Assembly (NCBI GenBank): GCA_031179305.1
Contig: JAPSHX010000017.1
Coordinates: forward strand, 21,184-85,183
Source of the DNA: Paenarthrobacter sp.
GTDB taxonomy: Bacteria; Actinomycetota; Actinomycetes; Actinomycetales; Micrococcaceae
Length of the DNA: 64,000 nt
Direction: 5' to 3'
Below are positions 46,431 to 55,618 of this stretch, in pieces. The notes under the pieces were generated by a model. It saw nothing but the letters and a program-made list of their open reading frames with translations. It made no database searches and was not told the DNA's origin. How positions within the stretch are numbered: the first letter of the stretch is position 1; every line of letters begins with the position of its first letter. Position numbers and translations under genes: made by a program.

Positions 46431-47330
46431 ATGACTGCCATCCAAACTGAAACAACCGCCGTTTCCTCTCCCGAGACCACGGTGGAGCACGTCCTCACTT
46501 TGAACTGCCCCGAAGGTCCGGGAATTGTGCACGCTGTGTCCGGCTTCCTGCTGGAACACGGCTGCGACATCATCGACAACAAGCAATTCGGTGATCGCGC
46601 TGAGGGTCACTTCTTCATGCGGGTGCACTTCGCGTCGACCGGCAACGAATCCACCGTTGACGAGCTTCGTTCTGCGTTCTCTCCCGTTGGCGAGAAGTAC
46701 GGCATGAACTGGCAACTGGAGCAACAGGGCTACAAGCGACGCGTGCTGATCATGGTCTCCAAGTTCGGGCATTGCCTTAATGACCTCCTGTTCCGCGCAC
46801 GGATCGGAGAGCTCCCCATTGACGTGGTGGGCGTCGTTTCCAACCACACGGACCACCAGGGTTTGGCGGAGTGGCACGGAATTCCGTTCTTCCATGTCCC
46901 TGTAACCGCTGCCACCAAGCCGGCGGCGGAGGGGCGCCTGCTGGAGATCATCGATGAACTGGACGTGGAACTCATTGTCCTGGCCCGGTACATGCAGGTC
47001 CTCAGCGACGACCTCGCCCGCAAGCTGGACGGCCGCGCCATCAACATTCACCACTCGTTCCTGCCTAGCTTCAAGGGTGCCAAGCCCTACCACCAGGCAT
47101 ACGCGCGTGGAGTAAAAACTGTGGGCGCCACCGCACACTATGTGAACGGCGAGTTGGACGAAGGTCCCATCATCGCCCAGCAGGTAGTGGAGGTGGACCA
47201 CACGTTCGGGCCGGACGATCTCGTAGCCGCCGGCCGGGACACCGAATGCAAGGCCCTCAGCAACGCCGTTCGCTGGCACTGCGAGGGGCGGATCATCCTG
47301 AATGGGAACAGGACGATCGTGTTGAAGTAG
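46431..47330 (+). CDS. purU: Formyltetrahydrofolate deformylase
   Basis: A 299-residue enzyme with an N-terminal ACT domain (about 15-95: VLTLNCPEGPGIVHAVSGF) and a C-terminal formyltransferase-fold hydrolase domain. The catalytic Asn-His-Asp pattern is seen in INIHHSFLPSFKGAKPYHQA and GATAHYVNGELDEGPIIAQ. It hydrolyses 10-formyl-THF to formate and THF. In this operon it would recycle folate loaded by sarcosine oxidation. ATG 46431 lies 2 nt after the sdaA stop. Confidence 0.94.
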   Translation: MTAIQTETTAVSSPETTVEHVLTLNCPEGPGIVHAVSGFLLEHGCDIIDNKQFGDRAEGHFFMRVHFASTGNESTVDELRSAFSPVGEKYGMNWQLEQQGYKRRVLIMVSKFGHCLNDLLFRARIGELPIDVVGVVSNHTDHQGLAEWHGIPFFHVPVTAATKPAAEGRLLEIIDELDVELIVLARYMQVLSDDLARKLDGRAINIHHSFLPSFKGAKPYHQAYARGVKTVGATAHYVNGELDEGPIIAQQVVEVDHTFGPDDLVAAGRDTECKALSNAVRWHCEGRIILNGNRTIVLK

Positions 47331-47348
47331 GGCCCTGCAAGCACCCAT

Positions 47349-47408
47349 TTCGATGGTTCCCTGCGCAGACGCTGTTGCGAACGGCGGTGTGTGCAGGGAA
47401 CCATCGAA
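47349..47408. terminator. Long hairpin between purU and pucR-type gene
   Basis: A perfect 16-bp stem (47349-47364 with 47393-47408) and a 28-nt loop between convergent genes. It can terminate both. The long loop and lack of a T tract recall the other intergenic palindromes of this window, so it may belong to a repeat family. Confidence 0.7.
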
Positions 47409-47423
47409 TTGGCGTTTAAGGGC

Positions 47424-48917
47424 CTACAACCGGGCCAGCCTCGTTGCCAGATGCAGCGCCGCCAGCCTTCCGGTTCCCCGCGGATCTCCGCCACACAGTT
47501 CAAAGATCCGTTGGAGCCGGTGGTGCAGGGACTGCCGTTCCAAGTGCAGTTCCCGCGCAGCACGGGCAGTGTTACACCCGGTATCCAGCCAGACGGCCAG
47601 GGTCCGCATCAGTTCGGACTTCTTCAGGCGATCATGCTCGACGACGGCACCCACCTGCCGCTGGACGAACACCTCGCGGGTGGCGGCGTCCAAAGACTCT
47701 TGGGCAAGGAGCTCCACGGCCAGTGTGTCAGCGTCCACAACACCGCCGCCGGCGCCGCCACCACCATCGGCCGAGGGAAGATCCAGCGCGCGACGTGCCT
47801 CGGCCAAGGACCACGGCGCATCCCTAATTCCGCTGCCCAACGGCCCGACGGCCACCAAGGACCCAGCCGGAACCTCCAGTTGACGGAGTGAATCCAGGAG
47901 CACACGTCGAGTGGCCGGCCCATTTCCCGCCGCCCCTCCGGGCAACGACGCGAGTGCGATCAATTCCGCATTGTTGGCGTAGCTCGCGCTGAGCGGCACA
48001 CTCTCCCGAAGCAGCGCGTCCACTGCCGGCCGAAGATGCCCGGCACCGGTTGACCGAATCACTACGGCCGCCACCGCACCCTTGACTGGGAATCCCGACG
48101 CCGGTCCCAGCTGCTGCAGCTGCCACTGCTGGCTCCCGGAATTGATGGCACGCATGAGTTCGATGCCAGCCAATTCCTTCAACCCTGGCGGCATGCGTTG
48201 CAGCAACGCCAGCCCGAGGATGTCCACGGAACGTTCGCCCGCCACCTGCGCGAGGCCGGCATCGCCGTCGTCGGGCATGTGCAGTTCAAGTCTCGCGGCG
48301 AGGACGCCGCGCACCGGCACATCCACGGTAGTGACGCTGCCACCGTCGTCGAACGATCCGGCGGCACCGAGGGTAAGGCCCGACGGCGAGACCAGCCGGG
48401 AGCTGGCACCTGTACTTTCGGATAGGACAGCCAGAAGCTGGTCGAGCCCGCCACCGTGGGCAAGTTCTGCGGCCATCGCATGGCTAGCTTGGTCGCCTCG
48501 CTGAAGGTGCTCCACGGATTCGCTCACCAAAAGCGAATTGATCTCCTGCATGATTCCAACGAAGGGGACCACCTGGCGTAGCTCTATGACCGGCAAACCG
48601 GCGGCTTCGGCCACCTCCAACATGTTTCGCGGAATTTCCGGGAAGGCAGGACCTGTCTCGAGGGCCAGCGCGGCAATCCCCCGGGCTGCCAGTTCGCGGA
48701 CGTAGCCGGCTTGCCGCTCGGCAGTGACACCGGCGAGCGCCTGGCCTCCGCTCAGCAACAGCTCGCCGCCGCTGAGGAGCGGGGCGATGTCCAATACCTC
48801 GCTGGAGTGCACCCAACGGACGGGCCGGTTCAGTGCTTCGGGGACGTTATTGAGGAACCGGGCTTCTGCGGATTTGAGGCTTTGGTACTCCAAAGCCGCA
48901 CCCAACTCAATGGACAT
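47424..48917 (-). CDS. PucR-family transcriptional regulator
   Basis: A 497-residue regulator with an N-terminal PucR purine-catabolism domain (about 1-120: VRWVHSSEVLDIAPLLSGGELLL, GIAALALETGP) and a C-terminal HTH_30 (AVWLDTGCNTARAARELHLE, RQSLHHRLQRIFELCG). PucR proteins control purine or related nitrogen-compound catabolism. It is divergent from the NCS1 permease and deacetylase-fold genes, which are its probable targets. Confidence 0.88.
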   Translation of the reverse strand: MSIELGAALEYQSLKSAEARFLNNVPEALNRPVRWVHSSEVLDIAPLLSGGELLLSGGQALAGVTAERQAGYVRELAARGIAALALETGPAFPEIPRNMLEVAEAAGLPVIELRQVVPFVGIMQEINSLLVSESVEHLQRGDQASHAMAAELAHGGGLDQLLAVLSESTGASSRLVSPSGLTLGAAGSFDDGGSVTTVDVPVRGVLAARLELHMPDDGDAGLAQVAGERSVDILGLALLQRMPPGLKELAGIELMRAINSGSQQWQLQQLGPASGFPVKGAVAAVVIRSTGAGHLRPAVDALLRESVPLSASYANNAELIALASLPGGAAGNGPATRRVLLDSLRQLEVPAGSLVAVGPLGSGIRDAPWSLAEARRALDLPSADGGGGAGGGVVDADTLAVELLAQESLDAATREVFVQRQVGAVVEHDRLKKSELMRTLAVWLDTGCNTARAARELHLERQSLHHRLQRIFELCGGDPRGTGRLAALHLATRLARL

Positions 48918-49025
48918 GACACTCCGTACGGTGATCGGTTATTTGCTTAGACACATCGTATCTTGTTGCTGTGATCCGGAGCACATACGCTGAAAGAGTC
49001 CCTTTCACACACGGAGGCCCTCCCC

Positions 49026-50561
49026 ATGCAAGACAACCTCTCCCCAGCGTCTTCAGGCGCATCGCAGTCAGGTCCGGCAACGGCGCCGGGCCACGACAGC
49101 GAAGCCTGGCTCCAGCCCATCCCCGAGGCCGACCGCACCCGCAAAGTTTCCGGACAGTTCTGGATTTGGGCGGGTGCAAACCTCGCACCCATCAACTGGG
49201 TACTCGGCGCCCTCGGCATCCACCTTGGCCTCGGCTTCGCCGACACTGTGATCGTCCTGGTCCTGGGAAACCTGATCGGCATGCTGCTCTTCGGCTGCTT
49301 TGTCCTCCTCGGCCAGAAGACCGGCGCCACTGGCATGGTGCTTGCCCGCGCCGCGTTCGGCCGCCGGGGCAATTATCTTCCCGCCGCCATTCAGGCTCTC
49401 CTGGTGATCGGCTGGTGCGCAGTCAACACGTGGATCATTCTGGACCTGGTCATGGCACTATTCGGGACCCTTGGTTGGGTAGATCCCGAAGCCCAAAACT
49501 ACAGCTGGAAAATCGGCGTCGCCACGGCCATCATGGCAGCGCAGGTTGCCATCGCCTGGTTCGGCTACAAGGCCATTGCAGCCTTTGAAAAATGGACGGT
49601 CCCGCCGACCATCATCATCCTGGCCGTCATGTCCTGCGTGGCATGGTTCGGCATGAAGATCGACTGGGGCTACGCCGGGCCTGCCGGCAACATCCTCGAA
49701 GGGTCGGAACGCATTGCGGCCATGAGCGCAGTGATGACCGCAATCGGCATCGGCTGGGGCATTACCTGGTTCACCTACGCCGCCGACTACTCCCGCTTCG
49801 TCAGCACTTCGGTTCCCAAGCGCAGGGTGTACCTCGCCTCGGTCCTCGGCCAATTCATTCCCGTGGTGTGGTTGGGCGTCCTCGGCGCAAGCCTCGCGAC
49901 CAACAGCGGCGAGATCGACCCCGGCAAGCTGATCGTCCAGAACTTCGGCGTCCTGGCCCTCCCCGTCCTGCTCATGGTGCTGCATGGCCCCATCGCCACC
50001 AACATCCTGAACATCTACACCTTCTCCGTGGCCACCCAGGCTTTGGACATCAAGATCAGCCGCCGCAAACTCAACCTCTTCGTGGGCGTCTTCTCACTCA
50101 TCGCCGTCGTGTTCTTCATCTTCCAAGAGGACTTCGCCGCAGTGCTCGACGCTTGGCTGATCGGATTGGTCGCTTGGGTGGCCGCCTGGGGTGGCGTCAT
50201 GCTGGTGCACTACTTCTGGCTTGAAAAGCGCTGGCCGGCAAAGGTTGATCGCCTCTTCGACCCCGTGGGAACGCACCGCCTGCCCGTCATCAACTGGGCC
50301 GGAATCGTGTCCCTCCTGGTGGGTATTTTCTCCACCTGGCTGTTTATGTACGGACTTGTTCCCGCCATGCAGGGCCCCATCGCCGTGGCCCTCGGCGGCT
50401 GGGACCTCTCCTGGCTGGCTGGTGGCCTCACCAGCGCGGCGAGCTACGCAATCCTCGGCCCGCGGGCACACAAGAAATATCTCCTAGCGGAATCGAACCA
50501 CGTTTCAGTCACGCAGCCGGCCGCACCCGCTCCCGTAGTTCCCGAAAGGACCACAGCATGA
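49026..50561 (+). CDS. NCS1 family nucleobase/hydantoin permease
   Basis: A 511-residue membrane protein with 12 predicted helices of the purine-cytosine permease (NCS1) family: FWIWAGANLAPINWVLGALGI, GQKTGATGMVLARAAFGRRG and GITWFTYAADYSRF are typical. Substrates of the family are cytosine, purines, hydantoins or allantoin; this copy lies next to a PucR gene and a deacetylase-fold hydrolase gene, arguing for a cyclic ureide or imide. ATG 49026; its stop overlaps the next start (ATGA). Confidence 0.87.
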   Translation: MQDNLSPASSGASQSGPATAPGHDSEAWLQPIPEADRTRKVSGQFWIWAGANLAPINWVLGALGIHLGLGFADTVIVLVLGNLIGMLLFGCFVLLGQKTGATGMVLARAAFGRRGNYLPAAIQALLVIGWCAVNTWIILDLVMALFGTLGWVDPEAQNYSWKIGVATAIMAAQVAIAWFGYKAIAAFEKWTVPPTIIILAVMSCVAWFGMKIDWGYAGPAGNILEGSERIAAMSAVMTAIGIGWGITWFTYAADYSRFVSTSVPKRRVYLASVLGQFIPVVWLGVLGASLATNSGEIDPGKLIVQNFGVLALPVLLMVLHGPIATNILNIYTFSVATQALDIKISRRKLNLFVGVFSLIAVVFFIFQEDFAAVLDAWLIGLVAWVAAWGGVMLVHYFWLEKRWPAKVDRLFDPVGTHRLPVINWAGIVSLLVGIFSTWLFMYGLVPAMQGPIAVALGGWDLSWLAGGLTSAASYAILGPRAHKKYLLAESNHVSVTQPAAPAPVVPERTTA

Positions 50562-51505
50562 ACCAGCCCGCTTTCGCTGATTCGCTCCACCCGATCACGT
50601 GGCCCGAGGGCTACCAGGCAGCAGCGTCCTTCACCTTCGACGTCGATGCAGAGTCCTGCACCATCGCGCACGATCCTTCCAGCACCCGGCGCATGTCCCT
50701 CATGAGCCACCAGTCGTACGGCCCCAAGATCGCGGTGCCGCGCTTGCTTCAGATCCTGGACCGCCAAGGCATCAAGGGGACGTTCTTCATCCCGGGTTTC
50801 ACTGCGGAGAGCTACCCGGACGTCGTCCGCAGGATCGCCGATGGCGGGCATGAAATCGCCCATCACGGTTATCTTCACGAGCCTATGCAGGGTATCGACG
50901 CCGCAACCGAAGCCAGCTACCTGGACCGAGGACTCGAAGCCTTGGCCAACGTCGCGGGGATCCGGCCGGTTGGTTATCGGGCACCTTGGTGGGAGTTGAA
51001 CTGGCAGTCGCCGGTACTGCTTGCGGATCGCGGCTTCCTTTATGATTCAAGCCTGCTCGACGGCGACGCCCCCTACCGCATGTCGGTAGCCGAGGGTGAT
51101 TCCCGGGACATCGTGGAGATCCCCGTGGACTGGGCCTTGGACGACTGGGAGCAGTACGGGTTCTACCCCGGAGTCACCGGCAGCGGGGTCATCGAGAGCC
51201 CGGCCAAGGCGCTGGAAATGTGGACCCTTGAAGCCCAAGCGCACCACTCCCAAGGCAGCTGCTTCGTCCTGACCAACCACCCGTTCATTTCAGGCCGACC
51301 ATCCCGTGCCGTCGCCTTGGAGCAGCTGATCGAGAGGGTCAAGGAACTGGACGGCATGTGGGTCACCACGCTGGCTGAGATCGCGCAGCACGCCAAGGAC
51401 ACCGTGCAGGAAATCCACACCCACGCACGCATCGATGTTCCGCTGTTCCCCGGAGCCGGAGCAAGCTTCCGCCCCGCGCGGGTCCACGTCCCCGCGCACC
51501 ACTAA
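50558..51505 (+). CDS. Polysaccharide deacetylase-fold hydrolase, PuuE-like
   Basis: A 315-residue NodB-fold protein with the metal Asp in SFTFDVDAES, the HxxxH-like pair in HEIAHHGYLHE and the conserved GYRAPWW. It has no signal peptide and is coupled to a nucleobase-type permease, so the substrate is probably a small cyclic amide: the PuuE allantoinase and bacterial cyclic imide hydrolases share this fold. Peptidoglycan deacetylation is unlikely. Allantoin, hydantoin, N-methylhydantoin and succinimide are candidates. Confidence 0.78.
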   Translation: MNQPAFADSLHPITWPEGYQAAASFTFDVDAESCTIAHDPSSTRRMSLMSHQSYGPKIAVPRLLQILDRQGIKGTFFIPGFTAESYPDVVRRIADGGHEIAHHGYLHEPMQGIDAATEASYLDRGLEALANVAGIRPVGYRAPWWELNWQSPVLLADRGFLYDSSLLDGDAPYRMSVAEGDSRDIVEIPVDWALDDWEQYGFYPGVTGSGVIESPAKALEMWTLEAQAHHSQGSCFVLTNHPFISGRPSRAVALEQLIERVKELDGMWVTTLAEIAQHAKDTVQEIHTHARIDVPLFPGAGASFRPARVHVPAHH

Positions 51506-51527
51506 TCACCCGCAGGTTTAGGGCGGT

Positions 51528-52031
51528 TTAGCCGTTCACGGCGTTGATCCAGACGCCGATGATCCACGTGCTGGCCGCAGCACAGGCGAGTCCGAACTCC
51601 ACCAGGATGCCAATGCCGGTGGCTTTCAGCGCAGCGCCGCTCGAACGCACAGCTGTACGGAAGTCACGGATCCGCTGGACTTCACTGAGGAGTAGCCCGA
51701 TGGCGAACCCAACAAAGAGCCCCACCACGGGAATGACGAACATTCCCACCACACCCAGGACCACACCGATCAGTACTGACCTGTTCGGGATACCGTGCTG
51801 TTTCAGCTTCCGTCCGGTGAGTACGGCGCTGGCCGCCATTCCCGCCACTACGAAGACCATTCCGACGGCGAAGATCACCCAGCCGAACGGACCGGCACCT
51901 CCCCAGATGGCCCAAGCCAGCAGGCTCGCGCCAATGAGGATGCTCCCGGGCAGCACGGGAATGATGGTTCCGGCGACACCTACCGCAATGGCCAGGCCAC
52001 ACAAGATGGTCACGATAAGTTCGGCATTCAT
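51528..52031 (-). CDS. DUF456 membrane protein
   Basis: A 167-residue protein with about five membrane helices and the DUF456 pattern: VAGTIIPVLPGSILIGASLLAWA, then FVIPVVGLFVGFAIGLLLSEV. Function unknown; widely conserved in bacteria. ATG 52031 is preferred to the ATG at 52070 because the helix starts immediately after it. Single gene. Confidence 0.82.
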   Translation of the reverse strand: MNAELIVTILCGLAIAVGVAGTIIPVLPGSILIGASLLAWAIWGGAGPFGWVIFAVGMVFVVAGMAASAVLTGRKLKQHGIPNRSVLIGVVLGVVGMFVIPVVGLFVGFAIGLLLSEVQRIRDFRTAVRSSGAALKATGIGILVEFGLACAAASTWIIGVWINAVNG

Positions 52032-52091
52032 GGCCCCAAGTCTAGGGGCCGCTTGGCAGGCCGACGGCACAGCCAGACCGGCTTAACCACA

Positions 52092-52134
52092 GACGACGGC
52101 GACGCTCCCCAACATGGGAGGCATCGCCGTCGTC
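52092..52134. terminator. Terminator hairpin
   Basis: An 11-bp stem (52092-52102 with 52124-52134) is extended by CTCCC with GGGAG around a short loop and ends in GGTTCT. It lies between the DUF456 start and the malic enzyme stop and most likely ends the malic enzyme transcript (minus strand), though it is symmetrical. Confidence 0.7.
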
Positions 52135-52153
52135 GGTTCTAAGTCTGTAACCG

Positions 52154-53344
52154 CTATTCAGTCACGGCGGCTGCAACTGCCGCGGTGACGGCCGGTGCAA
52201 CTCGGGCGTCCAACGGGCTTGGCACGATGTAATCCGCCGAGAGGTCTTCTGCGGCCAGTTCGGCGATTGCGTTGGCGGCAGCGATCTTCATGGCCGGCGT
52301 GATGCGGCGGGCCTTGGCGTCGAGTGCGCCGCGGAAGATGCCAGGGAAGGCCAGCACGTTGTTGATCTGGTTCGGAAAATCGCTGCGGCCCGTTGCCACT
52401 ACGGCTGCGTACTTCTGGGCAACCTCCGGAAGGACTTCCGGGTCCGGGTTGGACAAAGCGAACACGATCGACTGGTCGTTCATGAGCTTCAGGTGTTCTT
52501 CGTCCAGCTTGGAGGAGGAGACGCCTACAAAAACGTCGGCACCCGTCAGGCCTTCACCCGGACCGCCGGTGATGCCGCGAGGGTTGGTCCGCTGGGCCAC
52601 GCGGGCCTTGACGCTGCCGGGATCAGCCACGAGGTCGGCACGGTCAGCGTTGACCACGCCCTTGGAGTCGAGCAGGATGACGTCCTCGATGCCAACAGCA
52701 AGAAGAATTTCGGCGATGGCAATACCTGCGGCACCTGCGCCGGAAACAACAACCTTGAGGCTGGGGAGTCCGCGCTGGGTCACCTTGGCAGCGTTGGTCA
52801 GGGCGGCAAGAACCACCACGGCGGTACCGTGCTGGTCATCGTGCATGACCGGGCAATCCAAGGCTTCGATGAGGCGTTCTTCTAGTTCGAAGCAGCGCGG
52901 AGCCGAGATGTCCTCAAGGTTCACGGCGCCGAAGCTCGGGCGCAGACGGACCAGGGTCTCGATGATCTCGTCAACGTCTGTGGTGTTGAGCACCAGCGGG
53001 ATGGAGTCGAGGTCGCCGAAGGACTTGAACAGGGCCGATTTGCCCTCCATGACCGGCAGGGAGGCGCTGGGGCCAATGTTGCCAAGACCCAGGACGGCGG
53101 TGCCATCGCTGACCACAACAACCAGGCGCTCGGCCCAGGTGTGGGTGCGGGCAAGCTCGGGGTTGGCGTGGATCGCGCGGCTGACCTGGGCGACGCCCGG
53201 GGTGTATGCGATGGAAAGGTCGCGCTTGTTGTTGAGCGGAACGGTGCTGGAAATGGTCAGCTTGCCGCCTTCGTGTGCGGCGAAGATCTCTTCTTCGCTC
53301 AGTACCAGGGCGTCGTTATCAGTTGCAATTGTCTCAATGGACAC
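52154..53344 (-). CDS. NAD(P)-dependent malic enzyme
   Basis: A 396-residue malic enzyme of the short bacterial type, decarboxylating malate to pyruvate. Visible features: the catalytic Tyr in SIAYTPGVAQVSRAI, VVSDGTAVLGLGNIGP, the metal-binding segment NLEDISAPRCFELEERL, HDDQHGTA and the nucleotide-binding VVSGAGAAGIAIAEILL. The phosphotransacetylase domain of MaeB is absent. GTG 53344 has GAGGAG upstream. Confidence 0.93.
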   Translation of the reverse strand: MSIETIATDNDALVLSEEEIFAAHEGGKLTISSTVPLNNKRDLSIAYTPGVAQVSRAIHANPELARTHTWAERLVVVVSDGTAVLGLGNIGPSASLPVMEGKSALFKSFGDLDSIPLVLNTTDVDEIIETLVRLRPSFGAVNLEDISAPRCFELEERLIEALDCPVMHDDQHGTAVVVLAALTNAAKVTQRGLPSLKVVVSGAGAAGIAIAEILLAVGIEDVILLDSKGVVNADRADLVADPGSVKARVAQRTNPRGITGGPGEGLTGADVFVGVSSSKLDEEHLKLMNDQSIVFALSNPDPEVLPEVAQKYAAVVATGRSDFPNQINNVLAFPGIFRGALDAKARRITPAMKIAAANAIAELAAEDLSADYIVPSPLDARVAPAVTAAVAAAVTE

Positions 53345-53595
53345 GTCTTTGTCTCCTCAGGCTAGCCGTGAACCCACGGCATGATTCGGGCAGGAACAGA
53401 ACTGCTGGTGCGGACCAAGGGTGACTGGTCCGGCATTGCTTCTGCAGATAGGGGGCTGCTAGCCGCTTCGGTGTTTCCAGCCTAGGGAAGCGCGGAGGGT
53501 ACAAGATTCAATACCAAGAGAGACGATTCGAGAGTAAAACGTTCAACCAGGGGAGATTGTGACTTACGTCATTCCAAAAAACGCATTCTTGTCCC

Positions 53596-53617
53596 CTACT
53601 GGTCTAGACCAGCAGGC
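53596..53617. other. 22-bp near-perfect palindrome after tetR-type gene
   Basis: The centre CTGGTC-TA-GACCAG is perfect, and the arms extend outward by 4 bp with one mismatch. It begins 5 nt after the TetR stop. With almost no loop it fits an operator better than a terminator. The 277-bp gap 53345-53621 holds nothing else I can support beyond the malic enzyme promoter region. Confidence 0.45.
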
Positions 53618-53621
53618 CCGT

Positions 53622-54233
53622 TTACTCTTCGCCGGTGAGGAGCGAGCACGCTTTCTTCAGATCCTTCTCGGCCTCAAACAGAGAGAGCCTGCGACAACGG
53701 ACAGCCTGCACCAACCCGCTCACCAGGTGTAACAGGATTCGGGCCCTGACGGCGTCCTTACCAGGGTCCCTGCTCAACGAACCAACCACTTCCTCGGACA
53801 GGGAATCGATTTCCCGCAGTAACTGCGCCGTGTCATCGTCCTTGCCCGCTGGCCTGATGAGGCAATGTTCCACACCCGGCTGCATGACCCGCAGGTGGAA
53901 GATCTCCATCATCAAACCCGCGAGGGCATGCCCTTTTCCTTCCCGCAGTCGGACGCCATCGCGGAGTTCCCGCAGCTGCTGCCGATAGACAGCAAGCATG
54001 AGGTGGGCCGTAGAGGGAAAGTAGCGGTAGAGCGTGCCAAGTGGAATATCAGCGCGGGCAGCAACGTCAGACAAGCTCAAGGTATCGAACTGCCGCTGGG
54101 CAAATCCTTCGGCCGTCTTCAGGATGCGGGCATAGCGCAGCTGCTGCCGCGGCGTGGTGGGTGCGGCAGCCATGCGGGGCAGCCCCGTGGTCAGGTCAAG
54201 GGAGTAAGGTTCCAGTGAGTTTGATGCGGGCAT
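53622..54233 (-). CDS. TetR family regulator
   Basis: A 203-residue TetR regulator with HTH at about 50-72 (LSLSDVAARADIPLGTLYRYF) in KstR-like form and a C-terminal domain with LHLVSGLVQAVRCRRLSLFEAE. KstR-like proteins respond to acyl-CoA thioesters of steroid or fatty acid breakdown, but no such genes are nearby. An internal Met at residue 21 (MAAAPTTPRQ, 54173) is an alternative start. Confidence 0.8.
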   Translation of the reverse strand: MPASNSLEPYSLDLTTGLPRMAAAPTTPRQQLRYARILKTAEGFAQRQFDTLSLSDVAARADIPLGTLYRYFPSTAHLMLAVYRQQLRELRDGVRLREGKGHALAGLMMEIFHLRVMQPGVEHCLIRPAGKDDDTAQLLREIDSLSEEVVGSLSRDPGKDAVRARILLHLVSGLVQAVRCRRLSLFEAEKDLKKACSLLTGEE

Positions 54234-54260
54234 TTCCGGCGATCTCTTGGCAGGCTGACA

Positions 54261-54336
54261 AGGAAACGGCCGGCTGGGTCAAGGACCGCGGCTGGCCGAT
54301 CGCATCAATGATACGGGAGCAAAATGACCGTTTCCT
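54261..54336. other. Inverted repeat in the tetR / propeller gene gap
   Basis: AGGAAACGG (54261-54269) and CCGTTTCCT (54328-54336) face each other 58 nt apart in the 206-bp divergent region. They could be half-sites for the TetR protein or flank a promoter. Confidence 0.3.
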
Positions 54337-54439
54337 GAGAGCTCCCTTTGCACCCATGACCCCATGCCGTTCCCGGCTATCAACCCTGCAGGCACATACA
54401 CTTCTTGCAGGTTTGGATCGCGCACCGGGAGGAACACAC

Positions 54440-55567
54440 ATGGGGACATTACGACGTCGGATCGCAGCGGCGCTGCTGACCGCCACCGTGGCGGCCATGG
54501 CACTTAGCCCCCTTTCGGCGTCGGCCGCGCCCAGCAGCGGACCAGACCCGATACTCAACGGGGAAGCGTTTGTGGGGAAGAAGCTGACCGCCGACATAGG
54601 TCCCTACACTTTTTATGGCTGCGGTGGGGGCAAAGGCCCGGACTTCACGGTCTACTGGACCCGGGATGGCTTCCTCGTGGCCGGCGAAACAACCCGGAGT
54701 TATCTCCTTGAGGCTGATGACAGGGGCGCACGGATGGCCGCCCACGTCACGGCCAGCAAAACGGCCTGCGGCGGAGAATCCCTGCACAGCAACGAAAGCA
54801 AGCCTGTTGGTGCTGTGAACCGGGCGGCAGGTTTCACGGGACGCAGCTTCGAGCTCCTAACCCGCGCCAATGACGGCTCGCTGGTGCTCTACGGGCGAAA
54901 GGGCAACGCCTGGGACCCTGCCCGGACGGTGGGATATGGCTTCAATATCTTCAACACAGCGTTCTCCCCCGGCGACTTCGACGGCGACGGCAAAAGCGAT
55001 GTAATCGTGCGCGACTCCATAGGCGGGCTCTACCTCTTCGGTGGAGACGGGGCCAGGGGATGGAAACCGGCCAAGTCAATCGGCAATGGATGGAACGTGT
55101 TCGACTCCATCGTCGGCCCGGGCGACTTCAACGGCGATGGCCACAACGACGTCCTGGCAAGAGAACCCGGCGGCGCCCTTTACCTCTACCCGGGCAATGG
55201 CGCGGGGGGCTGGTTGGCTCGAACCGCCGTCGGGACCGGCTGGAACGTTATGGATGCACTGGCCACCCCCGGCGACTTCAATGGTGACGGCAACGTGGAC
55301 ATCCTGGCGCGTGATCGCAACGGGCACCTTTTCTTTTACGGGGGCAACGGCGCGGGAGGCTGGTCGCGGTCTTGGATGATCGGCGTCGGATGGAACGCGC
55401 TCAAGTTCATAGGTAGCGCCGGTGACTTCAACGGCGATGGCTTCCCCGATGTTCACGGGATTGACCAGCAAGGCCGCTTGCTCGCCTACTACAGCGACGG
55501 AAGGACCGGCTGGAAGGGCTCCGAGGCTGTAGGCGCAGGCTTTGGATGGTTCACAGCAATCTTCTAG
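54440..55567 (+). CDS. Secreted five-blade FG-GAP propeller protein 1
   Basis: A 375-residue exported protein: signal peptide (1-29, ending SASAA), an Ig-like N-terminal domain with two Cys (FYGCGGGKGPDFTVYWTRDG, ASKTACGGES), then five beta-propeller units. Units 2-4 are each exactly 50 residues and end in the calcium loop GDFNGDG; they share LYLYPGNGAGGW and VGTGWN motifs. The pattern matches FG-GAP/VCBS repeats and resembles tachylectin-2 lectin propellers. GGGAGGA precedes ATG 54440. It is probably an extracellular sugar-binding or adhesion protein. Confidence 0.82.
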   Translation: MGTLRRRIAAALLTATVAAMALSPLSASAAPSSGPDPILNGEAFVGKKLTADIGPYTFYGCGGGKGPDFTVYWTRDGFLVAGETTRSYLLEADDRGARMAAHVTASKTACGGESLHSNESKPVGAVNRAAGFTGRSFELLTRANDGSLVLYGRKGNAWDPARTVGYGFNIFNTAFSPGDFDGDGKSDVIVRDSIGGLYLFGGDGARGWKPAKSIGNGWNVFDSIVGPGDFNGDGHNDVLAREPGGALYLYPGNGAGGWLARTAVGTGWNVMDALATPGDFNGDGNVDILARDRNGHLFFYGGNGAGGWSRSWMIGVGWNALKFIGSAGDFNGDGFPDVHGIDQQGRLLAYYSDGRTGWKGSEAVGAGFGWFTAIF

Positions 55568-55618
55568 GAAAATCCCAGACGCGGTACCATTAACCGCATA
55601 AAGTCTGGGGAGGACACA

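Noticed and set aside
54041..54439. Long N-terminal extension of the first propeller protein
   Set aside because: It overlaps the divergent TetR gene; the signal peptide and RBS fix the start at 54440.
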